Of a stretch of DNA of 64,000 bases, positions 43,655-52,277 are shown piece after piece. The stretch spans positions 1 through 64,000 of the forward strand of contig NZ_JAIXZS010000098.1 of NCBI RefSeq assembly GCF_027489515.1. Reading direction: 5' to 3'. This stretch comes from Novosphingobium sp. Its GTDB lineage: Bacteria > Pseudomonadota > Alphaproteobacteria > Sphingomonadales > Sphingomonadaceae. The notes under the pieces were generated by a model, which did no database searches, was not told the origin of the DNA, and was given only the letters and a program-made list of their open reading frames with translations. A program made the translations under genes and the position numbers. Each line of letters begins with the position of its first letter. Positions within the stretch are counted from its first letter, which is position 1.

Positions 43655-45103
43655 ATGCTCAAGCGATTTGATTCCGAGACCCAGTTCGATCAGGCCGATG
43701 CCCGTTTCACGTCCCTCTCACGACTTCGGCTGCCGCACGATACACTCCGCCAGGCCCGGCGCACCCGGTTGTTCGATCTTGAGCTGATGGTGTCGACGCG
43801 TCTCCATGTGGCCGAAGAGCTTGTCGCCATGGCGCGCTCCGGTGAATGCGCCACGGTCCAGTTCATCAACGCACACTGCATCAATGTCGCGCAGACCAAC
43901 CCCACCTACCGCGAGGTGCTCGATCGCGCCGACTTCCTCCTTCCCGATGGTAGCGGCATGGCGATCGCCGCGCGTCTGGCTGGACGCGAACTGGGCGAGA
44001 ACCTCAACGGCACCGATCTCTTCCCCGAACTCTGCCGCTGCGCTGCCGAACGCGGCCAATCGATCTTTCTGCTTGGCGGCAAGGCAGGCATCGCCGCCGC
44101 GGCGGCGCAGGCCATGCAGGCGCGCTACCCTGCGCTCAATGTTGCCGGAACCCGCCACGGATACTGGAGCGCAAGCGAGGAAGACGCCGTGGTGGCTGAA
44201 ATCAATGCGTCCGGTGCGGCCATCGTGCTGGTCGGGCTTGGCGTGCCGACCCAGGAAATCTGGATCGACCGCATCCGCGATCGCCTCATGGCACGCGTGG
44301 TGATGGGCGTGGGCGGGTTGTTTGACTACTATTCCGGCGCAATTCCGCGTGCGCCGCTCGCGCTGCGCAAGATGGGCTGCGAATGGGCCTGGCGTCTGGC
44401 GCAGGAACCGCGCCGCCTGTTTGTGCGCTATGTGATCGGCAATCCCCGCTTTCTTGCCGCTGCGGCATTCCATGCCTGGCAGGCGCGTGATCTGTCCGGC
44501 CGGGGCTCGCTTGCCGTCAAGCACGGCATCGACCGCATGACGGCGGCTTTGGCGCTGCTGGTGCTGGCCCCCCTGTTCTTCCTGATCGGCGCAGCAATCC
44601 GCCTTGAAGATGGCGGGCCGGTGTTCTTTCGCCAGACCCGCATCGGTGTGGGTGGCCAGCCGTTCCGGATGTGGAAATTCCGTTCGATGGTGATCGATGC
44701 CGAGACCCGGCTTGCGGCCATCCGCGACAAATCCGAGCGCGACAGCACCTGCTTCAAGATGAAGCGCGACCCGCGGGTCACGCGGATCGGTGCGATCTTG
44801 CGCCGGCTCTCGCTTGACGAGCTTCCGCAGCTGATCAACATCGTCGCAGGCGAGATGTCGGTTGTCGGGCCGCGCCCTGCATTGCCCAACGAGGTCGTCG
44901 GCTATCAACCCGAGGCCCGCGCGCGCCTGCTCGGCAAACCGGGGCTCACGTGCACCTGGCAAGTCAGCGGGCGAGCAGAAGTGCCGTTCGAACAGCAGGT
45001 CGAACTGGACGTGAGCTACCTGCGCTCGCGGTCGCTGGTGGCGGATCTGGCGCTGATCCTGCGCACCGTTCCGGCCGTGCTGACCGCGCGCGGCGCCTAT
45101 TGA
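43655..45103 (+). CDS. Fusion of WecG/TagA-type (GT26) and polyprenyl-phosphate phosphoglycosyl transferase
   Basis: The product is 482 aa. The N-terminal GT26 domain (about 30-230) shows FINAHCINVAQTNPTYREVLDRAD, LLPDGSGMAIAARLAG and LVGLGVPTQEIWIDRIRDRL. The C-terminal domain (about 285-482) is a WcaJ/PglC-type sugar transferase: a membrane hairpin (MTAALALLVLAPLFFLIGAAI), FFRQTRIGVGGQPFRMWKFRSM, LDELPQLINIVAGEMSVVGPRP and the terminal LILRTVPAVLTARGAY. The PGT starts the repeat unit by loading sugar-phosphate on undecaprenyl phosphate, and GT26 enzymes often add the second sugar, so the fusion joins steps one and two. The 3' end overlaps the convergent HPt gene by 7 bp. Confidence 0.9.
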   Translation: MLKRFDSETQFDQADARFTSLSRLRLPHDTLRQARRTRLFDLELMVSTRLHVAEELVAMARSGECATVQFINAHCINVAQTNPTYREVLDRADFLLPDGSGMAIAARLAGRELGENLNGTDLFPELCRCAAERGQSIFLLGGKAGIAAAAAQAMQARYPALNVAGTRHGYWSASEEDAVVAEINASGAAIVLVGLGVPTQEIWIDRIRDRLMARVVMGVGGLFDYYSGAIPRAPLALRKMGCEWAWRLAQEPRRLFVRYVIGNPRFLAAAAFHAWQARDLSGRGSLAVKHGIDRMTAALALLVLAPLFFLIGAAIRLEDGGPVFFRQTRIGVGGQPFRMWKFRSMVIDAETRLAAIRDKSERDSTCFKMKRDPRVTRIGAILRRLSLDELPQLINIVAGEMSVVGPRPALPNEVVGYQPEARARLLGKPGLTCTWQVSGRAEVPFEQQVELDVSYLRSRSLVADLALILRTVPAVLTARGAY

Positions 45104-45423
45104 GGAACCAGCGGAGCGGCGATCGCCACAACGGCGGCGATCGTCGCTTCGACGCAATCAAGAAAGCGAGCGCGAGCGTCGGTCGACGACAGATCGCTGT
45201 CCACGTGATGCATGACCGCAGCTGCACCGAAGTTGCCGCACAGCCCCTTGAGGGAATGACGTGCGCGCCGAATTGCTTCGTCATCTTGCGCAGCCACGGC
45301 GTCGAGCAGACGCGTGCTCCAATCGCGCAGGTCCGCTGACGTTGCCTCGCACAGGGGGACTACAACGTTCGATGGCAATGCCTCGAACTGGCTGAGGGTC
45401 AGCTCTTGATCAATCAGCTCCAT
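45097..45423 (-). CDS. HPt-domain histidine phosphotransfer protein
   Basis: The product is 108 aa, a stand-alone four-helix HPt domain. The phospho-acceptor His56 lies in the canonical ARRARHSLKGLCGNFGA motif. It is last gene of the H-NOX/kinase/HPt operon, 69 bp after the kinase stop. It is the only HPt protein seen in the EPS region, while both hybrid kinases here end in receiver domains, so it is the natural carrier of phosphate from them to the sigma-54 response regulator. Confidence 0.88.
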   Translation of the reverse strand: MELIDQELTLSQFEALPSNVVVPLCEATSADLRDWSTRLLDAVAAQDDEAIRRARHSLKGLCGNFGAAAVMHHVDSDLSSTDARARFLDCVEATIAAVVAIAAPLVPQ

Positions 45424-45492
45424 GCATGCCTTGCCCTGTTATGAATTCGACGAAGGGGTCGTCTTTCCATCGCTGGCAAACCGACCCGCTGT

Positions 45493-47406
45493 CTAGTGCG
45501 CGACGTCGTCTTCCACCGGTATGCCCAGCACCCGGCTGATTGCGCGATAGAGATCGTCGATGACGATGGGCTTTGCCACACTGTCGTTGGCTCCGGCCGC
45601 CATCATCGGTTCCAGCTCCTCAGGCCGCGTGAACGCGGTGAGCGCTATGATCGGAAGTTGGGCCAGTTCGCCAGGCAGTGCCCTGATGCGGCGCGTAGCC
45701 TCGGGGCCGTCCATCACCGGCATGGCCATGTCCATCAGCACAAGATCATAGGCTTCGCCCGATCCGACGGCGTCAAGCGCCTGCTGGCCGTCTTCCACGA
45801 CATGGACTTCGCAGCGCAGCTTGCGCAAGCAGCCTTCCACGACGATGCGGTTCGTCGCCAGATCCTCCGCTACAAGCACCCGTGGGACCCGGCCGTCCGC
45901 CCCCCTGAGGGAACGAACGACCGGGTTTGCGACCCGCTTGGGCACGGGGATCCGAACAACGGGAATCTCGAACCAGAAACAGCTTCCTCGCGCGGCATCG
46001 TCGACGCCAAGGCGTCCGCCCATGACCTCGATGATGCGCTGGCAGATGGCGAGGCCAAGGCCGGCACCGCCGGGCTCGCTGCCGAGCAGATTGAGCTGGC
46101 TGAATTCGCTGAACAGTTCAGTGCGCCGATGGGCAGGAATGCCGATGCCGGTATCGATGACTTCCGTGCGCAGCCAGCCGCTAGGCAAGACACGTGTCTT
46201 CAGCAACACGCCGCCTTCGCTCGTATACTTGATGGCGTTGCTAAGCATGTTGTCGATCAGCTGACGCAGCCGCACGCTGTCGGCTTCGACCCAGGTGGGC
46301 GTGTCCGGCGCGAGCACGATATCGAGCGAGAGGCTCTTGTCATCCGCGAGGTGCCGCCAGAAATCGGCCCCGTCGGTGAGGACGTCGACGAGATTGGTCG
46401 GCCCGGGAGTGAGCGCCAGCTTGCCGGCTTCGGCGCGGGCGAGATCGATGATGTCGTTGAGTAGGACGCGCAGCTGATCCCCGCTCGAGCGCACCAGCGC
46501 CAGCGTCCGCCGCTGGCCTGCGGTGAGCGTGCTCTCGTCGAACAGGCTCAGCATTCCGATCACACCGTTGAGCGGGGTGCGGATATCGTGGCTCATCATC
46601 GCGAGAAACCGCGATTTTGCATCGTTGGCGAGGTCTGCCTGCTCGCGCGCGAGCAGCAATTCCTTGTTGAGTCGCTCAAGATCCGCGAGGCGCTGCAGTT
46701 CCCGTGCGCGCAGGGCAGCAGCCTCGTTGTCGGCGCGAACCTGGCGGGTGATGTCCTGCACCGTCACGAAGATCATCGCCGGCCGGCACTGGCTGTCGAC
46801 CTGGAACTGCGCCATGATGCGAAGCGAACGAACGCCTTCGCCGCCTTTTTCGGCGGGGCAGCGGACTTCGATGCGATATTCGCGCAGCGCTTCTTCGCAG
46901 GGGCCCGGCGATCCTTGGCAGGGCTGCCCATCGTATTTGATGCAGTGGTCGCGCTCAAGCCGCGCCAGCAATTCGCCGTGCATCCAGTCCAGCAGGCGCC
47001 GGCGGTCTTCGCGCAGAAGGCCGCGTACGAGCGAGCGATAGGTCTTGACTGCGGAGCCCGGCTCAAGCCCGATCATGACCTGGACCTGCGGCGAGAGTTC
47101 AAGCTGCTGGTGCTTGATATCCCACAGCATGGTGCCAAAGCCTGCCACCCGCTGCGCGTCCAGCAACTGGCGGGTTCGCCGCTCGAGGCTGGTGCTCAGC
47201 TTGTCCTGCCGCGCGGTCAGCTCGGTATTGGCTGCAGCGAGGATACGGCTTTTCTGTTCGAGCAAGTGCTCTGCAGCAGCCCGCGCCGCTTCCGCCCGCG
47301 CCAGCCGGCGTTCAAGCAAGGCAATCTGCGCCGCGGGATCGACCGGCTCAATCGCGGCCGCTACCTCGTGAGGCATCGCAAAACTCGAAAGGGGCGTTCC
47401 GGGCAT
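45493..47406 (-). CDS. Cytoplasmic hybrid histidine kinase paired with H-NOX
   Basis: The product is 637 aa with no membrane segment. An N-terminal coiled coil (about 25-85) precedes a PAS-like sensor domain (about 85-220). That domain contains four Cys (155, 163, 170, 183) in a region rich in Gly and Pro. HisKA with His273 in SRFLAMMSHDIRTPLNGVIGM follows, then HATPase (DNMLSNAIKYTSEG, DTGIGIP, GGAGLGLAIC). A C-terminal receiver has LVLMDMAMPVMDG and SVAKPI. It starts 9 bp after the H-NOX stop with AGGGA upstream. By analogy with known H-NOX/kinase pairs, NO-bound H-NOX should alter its activity. The Cys cluster may bind zinc or sense redox state; that is inference. Confidence 0.93.
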   Translation of the reverse strand: MPGTPLSSFAMPHEVAAAIEPVDPAAQIALLERRLARAEAARAAAEHLLEQKSRILAAANTELTARQDKLSTSLERRTRQLLDAQRVAGFGTMLWDIKHQQLELSPQVQVMIGLEPGSAVKTYRSLVRGLLREDRRRLLDWMHGELLARLERDHCIKYDGQPCQGSPGPCEEALREYRIEVRCPAEKGGEGVRSLRIMAQFQVDSQCRPAMIFVTVQDITRQVRADNEAAALRARELQRLADLERLNKELLLAREQADLANDAKSRFLAMMSHDIRTPLNGVIGMLSLFDESTLTAGQRRTLALVRSSGDQLRVLLNDIIDLARAEAGKLALTPGPTNLVDVLTDGADFWRHLADDKSLSLDIVLAPDTPTWVEADSVRLRQLIDNMLSNAIKYTSEGGVLLKTRVLPSGWLRTEVIDTGIGIPAHRRTELFSEFSQLNLLGSEPGGAGLGLAICQRIIEVMGGRLGVDDAARGSCFWFEIPVVRIPVPKRVANPVVRSLRGADGRVPRVLVAEDLATNRIVVEGCLRKLRCEVHVVEDGQQALDAVGSGEAYDLVLMDMAMPVMDGPEATRRIRALPGELAQLPIIALTAFTRPEELEPMMAAGANDSVAKPIVIDDLYRAISRVLGIPVEDDVAH

Positions 47407-47415
47407 CTCTGATCC

Positions 47416-47970
47416 CTACCCGGACAGGACGCGCGCAGGCTTGCGCACAAGGAAGCGGGCGGCATGCGGCCCGGGCGAGCCGGGATCGCGGATGACCTCG
47501 AGATCATCGCCGTAATAGTCAATGTAACCGCGCACCAGGCCATGGGCGACATCCGCAAGCGGCCGATGCGACCCGTAGCTGACGGTCAGTTCCTCGCCGT
47601 CGATCACCACCACGATGCTCGGGGTGCGCGCATCAGGGTAAAGCTTGGTGACTTCGCGGTGATGCTGCCCGTCGACATCGCGCAGGAACGTCACGGCGTC
47701 GGTATAGCCCTCGAACATCTCGGGATAGAGTTCCATGAACCGGCTTGCCAGCCAGTAGCCATAGCTGTCGGCCAGCACAGCAATCGGCTGACGCGAGATA
47801 TCGGCGAGCGCGCCCATCATCGCGAGGGCGTCCGTATGGGGGTAGTTGCCGACTGTCGTGTAGACGCCGTTGCCGGGAAGGCCGGAGCGGACGATCACGG
47901 CATCTGCCACGGCGGGCGAGAAGGCTTCCTCGATCCATCGGACTAGTTCGGCAATGATAACACCCTTCAT
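47416..47970 (-). CDS. hnoX: H-NOX haem-nitric oxide/oxygen-binding sensor
   Basis: The product is 184 aa, the whole-domain size. The family pattern begins MKGVIIAELVRWIEEAFSP, with GVYTTVGNYPHTDAL following. The proximal haem ligand is His104 in GQHHREVTKLYPDA. The haem-propionate YxSxR motif is complete (Tyr132, Ser134, Arg136 in SYGSHR). It is soluble and binds haem; NO binding breaks the Fe-His bond and signals to a partner. It is first gene of the H-NOX/hybrid kinase/HPt operon with a sigma-54 promoter and three palindromes upstream. hnoX is used as the family name. Confidence 0.93.
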   Translation of the reverse strand: MKGVIIAELVRWIEEAFSPAVADAVIVRSGLPGNGVYTTVGNYPHTDALAMMGALADISRQPIAVLADSYGYWLASRFMELYPEMFEGYTDAVTFLRDVDGQHHREVTKLYPDARTPSIVVVIDGEELTVSYGSHRPLADVAHGLVRGYIDYYGDDLEVIRDPGSPGPHAARFLVRKPARVLSG

Positions 47971-48017
47971 CCCGACTTCCCGATTCCACTGGCCACGGCT
48001 TGCAGCTCAAACTGGTT

Positions 48018-48034
48018 AAGCAAATCACATGCCA
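48018..48034 (-). promoter_or_regulatory. Sigma-54 promoter of the H-NOX operon
   Basis: Minus-strand TGGCATGTGATTTGCTT: GG-N10-GC, TTTGC at -12. The -24 element is TGGCAT rather than TGGCAC. The predicted start is near 48008, 38 bp before the H-NOX ATG. Confidence 0.65.
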
Positions 48035-48087
48035 GTTGTGCGCTGAGGCTAATACCCGCGCATCTTGGCAATTGCCGGCGGATATTC

Positions 48088-48143
48088 TTTGCATTGTGCA
48101 AAAGCAGGCTTTGCAGAATGCAACGATCTTCGCATTCTGCATA
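48088..48143. promoter_or_regulatory. Three palindromic activator-site candidates upstream of hnoX
   Basis: 48088-48102 TTTGCATTGTGCAAA (perfect 5-bp arms), 48110-48124 TTTGCAGAATGCAAC and 48129-48143 TTCGCATTCTGCATA. Centres are 22 and 19 bp apart, so all face about the same side of the helix. The last one ends at the base before the stop codon of the polymerase gene. Confidence 0.7.
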
Positions 48144-49436
48144 TCATGACGCAGCCTCGCCGGGCGCCCCATTGCTGCGCTGAAGGCGCAGGCCGATGCC
48201 AAGCGCCAGCAGGGCCGGCCACGTGATGTAGACCAGGACTTCGAGATTTTCGCCGAAACTGTAGAGCCAGTAGGTAAGGCTCATCGTGAGCGCCAGACGC
48301 CCATACCGGCCTCCGGCTGCTGCCAACACGCAGCCGATGAGCGATGAAACCATCGGAACTCCAAGGGCGATAACCCCCAGCAGGCCCTTGACGTAGAGCA
48401 GGCCGTACCAGCTGTGGTGGCTTCCGATCGGCATGTATTCGACGAGGTGCGGTCCGCGTTCGACAATCCCGTGGCCGAACCAGTAGGCTTCGTGCTGCCA
48501 GCGCTCGACCGCGATGCGGCCTAGCGTTGCGCGAACGCGCGACGAGGAGGCGCGCGCGCCGTTGAAGCTGCTCGAGGCTTGCTCGCTGAGCGCTGCAAGC
48601 TGTGGCAGCAGCCAACTGGCCACCAGCGTAACCGGTGCGAAGGCAAACCAGGTGTGCGCCTTGCCGAGCTTGCCCGCGAGCAGGGCGAGGGGGATGATGA
48701 TCGCCAGCGCGACCAGTGCCATGCGCGATTGCGAGAGGAGGGCGATCAGCACACTCGCCGAATAGCCCGTCCAGCGCCATGGCGCCGACCGCTCTTCGCG
48801 CGCGATGAGAAAGTGGATCACCGCGACCATCCCGGCGGCCGGCGACCAAGGAGCGAAGAACTGCCAGCGCGGGGTGCCGATCTCGGGGTCGACCGTGTAG
48901 AGTACCACGGCGAAGAATTCATCGCTGGCACTGCCCAAGACCTTCAGGGGGGAGACCCACAGGATCGAGGGCAGGTGGAGGAACGGCGCAGCGAGGAACA
49001 GCGGCATCAGGATCATGGTCTGGCGGCCCAATCGGCAGACTGCGCGCGCCAACACGCTGAGCCGGATCGGCAAGACATAGCCCGCGAAGGGGAACAGCCC
49101 GAGCAAGGCCCAGCCCTTTGCCCAGCCGACTGCCGACTTGACTGTCTGGGCGCTGCCCAGGCCGAACTGGGCATGCGCGACCAGCAGGATCAGGAGCATT
49201 GCGGCCATGCCGAGCAGCCAGGCCCAGACCTGGATCGGCAAGGGGCCGGGCCGCTCGCCTTCGGGCAAGGCAGGGGCGAGATAGCAGTTGCGCGCCGCCA
49301 TGATAGCAAGCGCCCAGCCCAGCAGCGGGCCGGCCATGTAGAGCCCGCCGACCAGCCAGAGCCAATAGCTCCCGCCGATCGTGAAGGCGATCAGGCGTTC
49401 TGCAGCATTCGGCGCAGGATCGGTTGGCGTAGCCAT
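48144..49436 (-). CDS. Wzy/O-antigen ligase-like polysaccharide polymerase
   Basis: The product is 430 aa with about 10-12 predicted membrane helices. The Wzy_C/O-antigen-ligase signature is recognisable: a large periplasmic loop (SSSFNGARASSSRVRATLGRI ... HGIVERGPHLVEYMPIGSHHSWYGLLYVKGLLG) with the conserved His/Arg and G-HHSW-GLL pattern. It joins undecaprenyl-linked repeats at the periplasmic face. It overlaps the chain-length gene by 46 bp, so the ATG at 49436 could be slightly too far upstream, but no better start is visible. Last gene of the Wza-PCP-Wzy operon. Confidence 0.8.
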   Translation of the reverse strand: MATPTDPAPNAAERLIAFTIGGSYWLWLVGGLYMAGPLLGWALAIMAARNCYLAPALPEGERPGPLPIQVWAWLLGMAAMLLILLVAHAQFGLGSAQTVKSAVGWAKGWALLGLFPFAGYVLPIRLSVLARAVCRLGRQTMILMPLFLAAPFLHLPSILWVSPLKVLGSASDEFFAVVLYTVDPEIGTPRWQFFAPWSPAAGMVAVIHFLIAREERSAPWRWTGYSASVLIALLSQSRMALVALAIIIPLALLAGKLGKAHTWFAFAPVTLVASWLLPQLAALSEQASSSFNGARASSSRVRATLGRIAVERWQHEAYWFGHGIVERGPHLVEYMPIGSHHSWYGLLYVKGLLGVIALGVPMVSSLIGCVLAAAGGRYGRLALTMSLTYWLYSFGENLEVLVYITWPALLALGIGLRLQRSNGAPGEAAS

Positions 49437-50806
49437 AGGAGTCCAAAGGCAAGGAGGGTCATCAAGGTCGCCGCGAGCGCGCCGGCCAGAGCAATGATCG
49501 CCGAAGGGCTCGATGGCGCCTTGGGCAGCGAAGGCGCGGCAAGCACCTGCACCAGCGGGTAGGACGCGAAGGGGTCCTGCTTGTTGGTATCGAGCCGGGC
49601 AAGCGCGGAGGAGAACACCGCCTCGGTCACGCGCTGGTCGCGCTGGAGATCTGCGAGCTGCTGGGCCTGCAGGATCAACTGCGGGGCATCGGCCCGGGCG
49701 CGCGCCAGATCGCCGTGGAGTTCGGCGAGCGCGCTGCGCGTACCTGCCGCCTGCGCATCGCTGGCACTCATCGCCTGCATCAGAGTCGAGCGGCCGTCAC
49801 CCAGCTGCAGATCGGTCTGGCGCAGCAGGGCCTGTTCGGAAAGGCCGGTCAGCTCCTGCCCGCGATGCACCAGCGCAGCGCGCAGCTGCGCGCTCTCCGC
49901 ATCGGCCTGAGCCCGTGCGCTGTGCTGGGGGCCGAGGGTTCCCGCCTTGAGCTGGGCATCGGCATTGGCGGCAGCATACCGCTGCGCAAGTTCCGCAAAG
50001 ATCGGATCGCCCTTGAGCCGCATGATCACGTTCGCACCGCCGGGGCTGGCACCGAGCGTTCCCGAAAGGCGCGAGGCCGTGCCGCCCTGCATGCGCATCT
50101 GTACGCGCAGATCGCGTTCCTTGTCGCGGATCGTGTCAACCGAGGCGATCCGGCTGTTGAACTGCTCGAGCGTGGCAAGGCCATGGCTGGCCTGGAACTC
50201 GATCAGCTTGCGCTGCGCCGCCTTCACCTTGTCGGAAAGCTCGCTCAGATGCGCAAGATCGCTTTCCTCGCGCTTCTTGGCCTCATCCGCACGCAGAGCC
50301 GTGAGCTCCTCGACGAAGGCCTGCTGCAAGGCCATGGCGCGGCGATGCGCACCTTCGGCACTATGCGCGGTGATGCTGATCGCGATGAGGTTTGTCTGGT
50401 CCACGAGCTTTATGGTCGGTGTCGGGAACGTGTCCTCGCTCTCGTGCGCGATGCGCGCTGCGGCCCGCAGGGTGACATCGGCCGTCAGCAGCTGCTTGTA
50501 GTTCTCGGTCGGGCTGAGCGTGGAACTGGCGAAGGCGGAATTGCTCGTGCCTTGTGCCTGACCGATCGATTCGACGTTGATCGAGCTGCCGACACCCGAT
50601 CCGGGCAGGATCAGGCTGAACTGGCTCGTGTAGCTGCGCGGCACGGCGATCAGATAGAGGGCGGTCAGGATCCAGATGGAGGCGATCACCGGTCCGATGA
50701 TCACAAGATAGCGCCGGTAGCGGCCTACCGAAGGCAAGCCGTTGCGAACGAAACCCCAGATCCGGACGAGCCGCCGGTCGGGCTGAATTTGCTGTGCGAA
50801 GTTCAT
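49391..50806 (-). CDS. Wzz/PCP-family polysaccharide chain-length determinant (no kinase domain)
   Basis: The product is 471 aa. Two membrane segments (YLVIIGPVIASIWILTALYLIAV and AIIALAGALAATLMTLLAFGLLWL) flank a long periplasmic coiled coil (about 150-390). The Wzz domain start YTSQFSLILPGSGVGSSINVES and a GNVR-like membrane-proximal end are present. It lacks the cytoplasmic BY-kinase seen in Wzc, and no separate BY-kinase or tyrosine phosphatase is visible in this locus. ATGA overlap with the Wza-like gene shows coupled translation. Confidence 0.87.
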   Translation of the reverse strand: MNFAQQIQPDRRLVRIWGFVRNGLPSVGRYRRYLVIIGPVIASIWILTALYLIAVPRSYTSQFSLILPGSGVGSSINVESIGQAQGTSNSAFASSTLSPTENYKQLLTADVTLRAAARIAHESEDTFPTPTIKLVDQTNLIAISITAHSAEGAHRRAMALQQAFVEELTALRADEAKKREESDLAHLSELSDKVKAAQRKLIEFQASHGLATLEQFNSRIASVDTIRDKERDLRVQMRMQGGTASRLSGTLGASPGGANVIMRLKGDPIFAELAQRYAAANADAQLKAGTLGPQHSARAQADAESAQLRAALVHRGQELTGLSEQALLRQTDLQLGDGRSTLMQAMSASDAQAAGTRSALAELHGDLARARADAPQLILQAQQLADLQRDQRVTEAVFSSALARLDTNKQDPFASYPLVQVLAAPSLPKAPSSPSAIIALAGALAATLMTLLAFGLLWLRQPILRRMLQNA

Positions 50807-52050
50807 GGCTTGAGATTCTTTGCAAGAACCGCCGGCCCGAGCAGACTGCCCACGACGCCCACGGCATCGACAAACGTCATCGCCGTGCTGTCGTAGCAGG
50901 CGATCGCATCGCCGGGCATCAGGTAGGGATCGACCTCGTCGCGATCGGCATCGCGGACGAGGGCCTCGACCTTCCGGGCAATGACCACCGAATGGCCGTT
51001 GACCGGATTGCGCGAGATCAGCACCGCGCTGCGCCCCGCGTTGAGCGCCGAGCCGCCGACGCAGTTGGCCGCGATCAGGCCCTGCAGAAAGCGCGTGCCA
51101 TAAGGCAGGCTCGTCGCATCCCGGCCGATGGCGGAAGCTGCATTGCTGGCCGCCGGGCGCGAAAGGTTCGACATGTAGACGCGGATGCCCGGTGCGGTGA
51201 CGGGGCTGGGGCGGACCAGCTTCTGCTGGAAGCAGCCCTTGGACGGAATGATGATGCGGTCGCCGCGGGCAAGCTGCGGATCGACAGGCAGGCCGCCGGT
51301 GCCGTCGCTGCCTTCGACACCGCCCAGCACCGGGCTGAGATCGATCCGGGCATAGCGATCACCGCGCACGAGGTAGACGGCATCGAGCGCTGCATCTGGG
51401 CGCAGTCCGCCCGCCGCCCGGATGGCGGTTGCCAGCGATCGGCCATTGTTGAAATCGCCCAGAGCCGGGTTGGCAACTGTCGTTGCGCGCGCGTCGGTGG
51501 CGCGTTCCCCCGCGACGATCACGCCCGGCTCGAACACCGCACCTTCGACCGACACCGAAACCCCGGCGCGCTCGGTCGGCACAAGCCGGAGATTGTTGGC
51601 GATGTCGCGGATCAGGCCGGCTGCAACGAGCCTGCTGCGCACCTCTTCAGACACGGCGCCGCTGCTGCGCCCGGCCGCAGCGATTGCCCCGATTCCGTTG
51701 ATCGTCAGGCTGCCGTTCGCCGCAATTACATAGTCGTGCGAAAGCACATCCTTGTCGCCGCTGACATCGAGCCGCAGCCGGTCACCCGGCCCCATCACAT
51801 CGGGGAACGCGGCCAGCGCCTCGGCCGGTTCCGCCGCCAGTGCGCCGAGGGCGGCGGGCAGCTGCGGGGTCAGGCAGCGCTCTGCACGGGCAGTCTCTTC
51901 GAGGCGCTGGGTGGGTTGATACTGGGCACTGGCCACATTGCGGGGCGTCGGCATGGTCGCGCAGCCGCTGGTCAGGGCGAGCACCATCATCGCGACGATG
52001 CGTGGCGAGCCCTTCAATCGGGTCAGTGTGGGGCGAAGCATCTGGGACAT
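50803..52050 (-). CDS. Wza-like polysaccharide export outer-membrane lipoprotein
   Basis: The product is 415 aa from the ATG at 52050 (CGGAG upstream). Lipobox LTSGC (VALTSGCATMPTP) predicts an outer-membrane lipoprotein. The Poly_export domain starts at VMGPGDRLRLDVSGDKDVLSHDYVIAANGSLTINGIGAIAAAG, followed by SLBB-type repeats. It forms the export channel for the polymer made by the flippase/polymerase system. A sigma-54 promoter is placed 27-43 bp upstream, consistent with this start rather than the longer frame. Confidence 0.88.
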   Translation of the reverse strand: MSQMLRPTLTRLKGSPRIVAMMVLALTSGCATMPTPRNVASAQYQPTQRLEETARAERCLTPQLPAALGALAAEPAEALAAFPDVMGPGDRLRLDVSGDKDVLSHDYVIAANGSLTINGIGAIAAAGRSSGAVSEEVRSRLVAAGLIRDIANNLRLVPTERAGVSVSVEGAVFEPGVIVAGERATDARATTVANPALGDFNNGRSLATAIRAAGGLRPDAALDAVYLVRGDRYARIDLSPVLGGVEGSDGTGGLPVDPQLARGDRIIIPSKGCFQQKLVRPSPVTAPGIRVYMSNLSRPAASNAASAIGRDATSLPYGTRFLQGLIAANCVGGSALNAGRSAVLISRNPVNGHSVVIARKVEALVRDADRDEVDPYLMPGDAIACYDSTAMTFVDAVGVVGSLLGPAVLAKNLKP

Positions 52051-52076
52051 GGGAATCTCCGGGGTTTGCCCCAGCA

Positions 52077-52093
52077 TGGCAATCCCTGTGCCA
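52077..52093 (-). promoter_or_regulatory. Sigma-54 promoter of the Wza-PCP-Wzy operon
   Basis: Minus-strand TGGCACAGGGATTGCCA: GG-N10-GC with full TGGCAC and TTGC. The predicted start is near 52067, 17 bp before the lipoprotein ATG. Confidence 0.75.
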
Positions 52094-52166
52094 GTTCCCG
52101 AAATCTGATGGAATTGCGCTGTTTCGGCTGAATCCGGGCCGATTCCCGTTTTGCAATCGCGCCTTC

Positions 52167-52227
52167 TTCGCATTTTGCAAAGGCCAGGATTGGCATTTTG
52201 CAAACATCAACATTCGCGAAATGCGAA
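52167..52227. promoter_or_regulatory. Three evenly spaced palindromes between divergent sigma-54 promoters
   Basis: 52167-52181 TTCGCATTTTGCAAA, 52190-52204 TTGGCATTTTGCAAA and 52213-52227 TTCGCGAAATGCGAA (perfect TTCGC/GCGAA arms). Centres are exactly 23 bp apart. They lie 74-134 bp from the Wza promoter and 51-111 bp from the response-regulator promoter, so one array can serve both. Confidence 0.75.
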
Positions 52228-52277
52228 CGAACTGCTAAGGAAAGGTCCTTATGCTGCCGTTCATGCCTTTCGCGATT

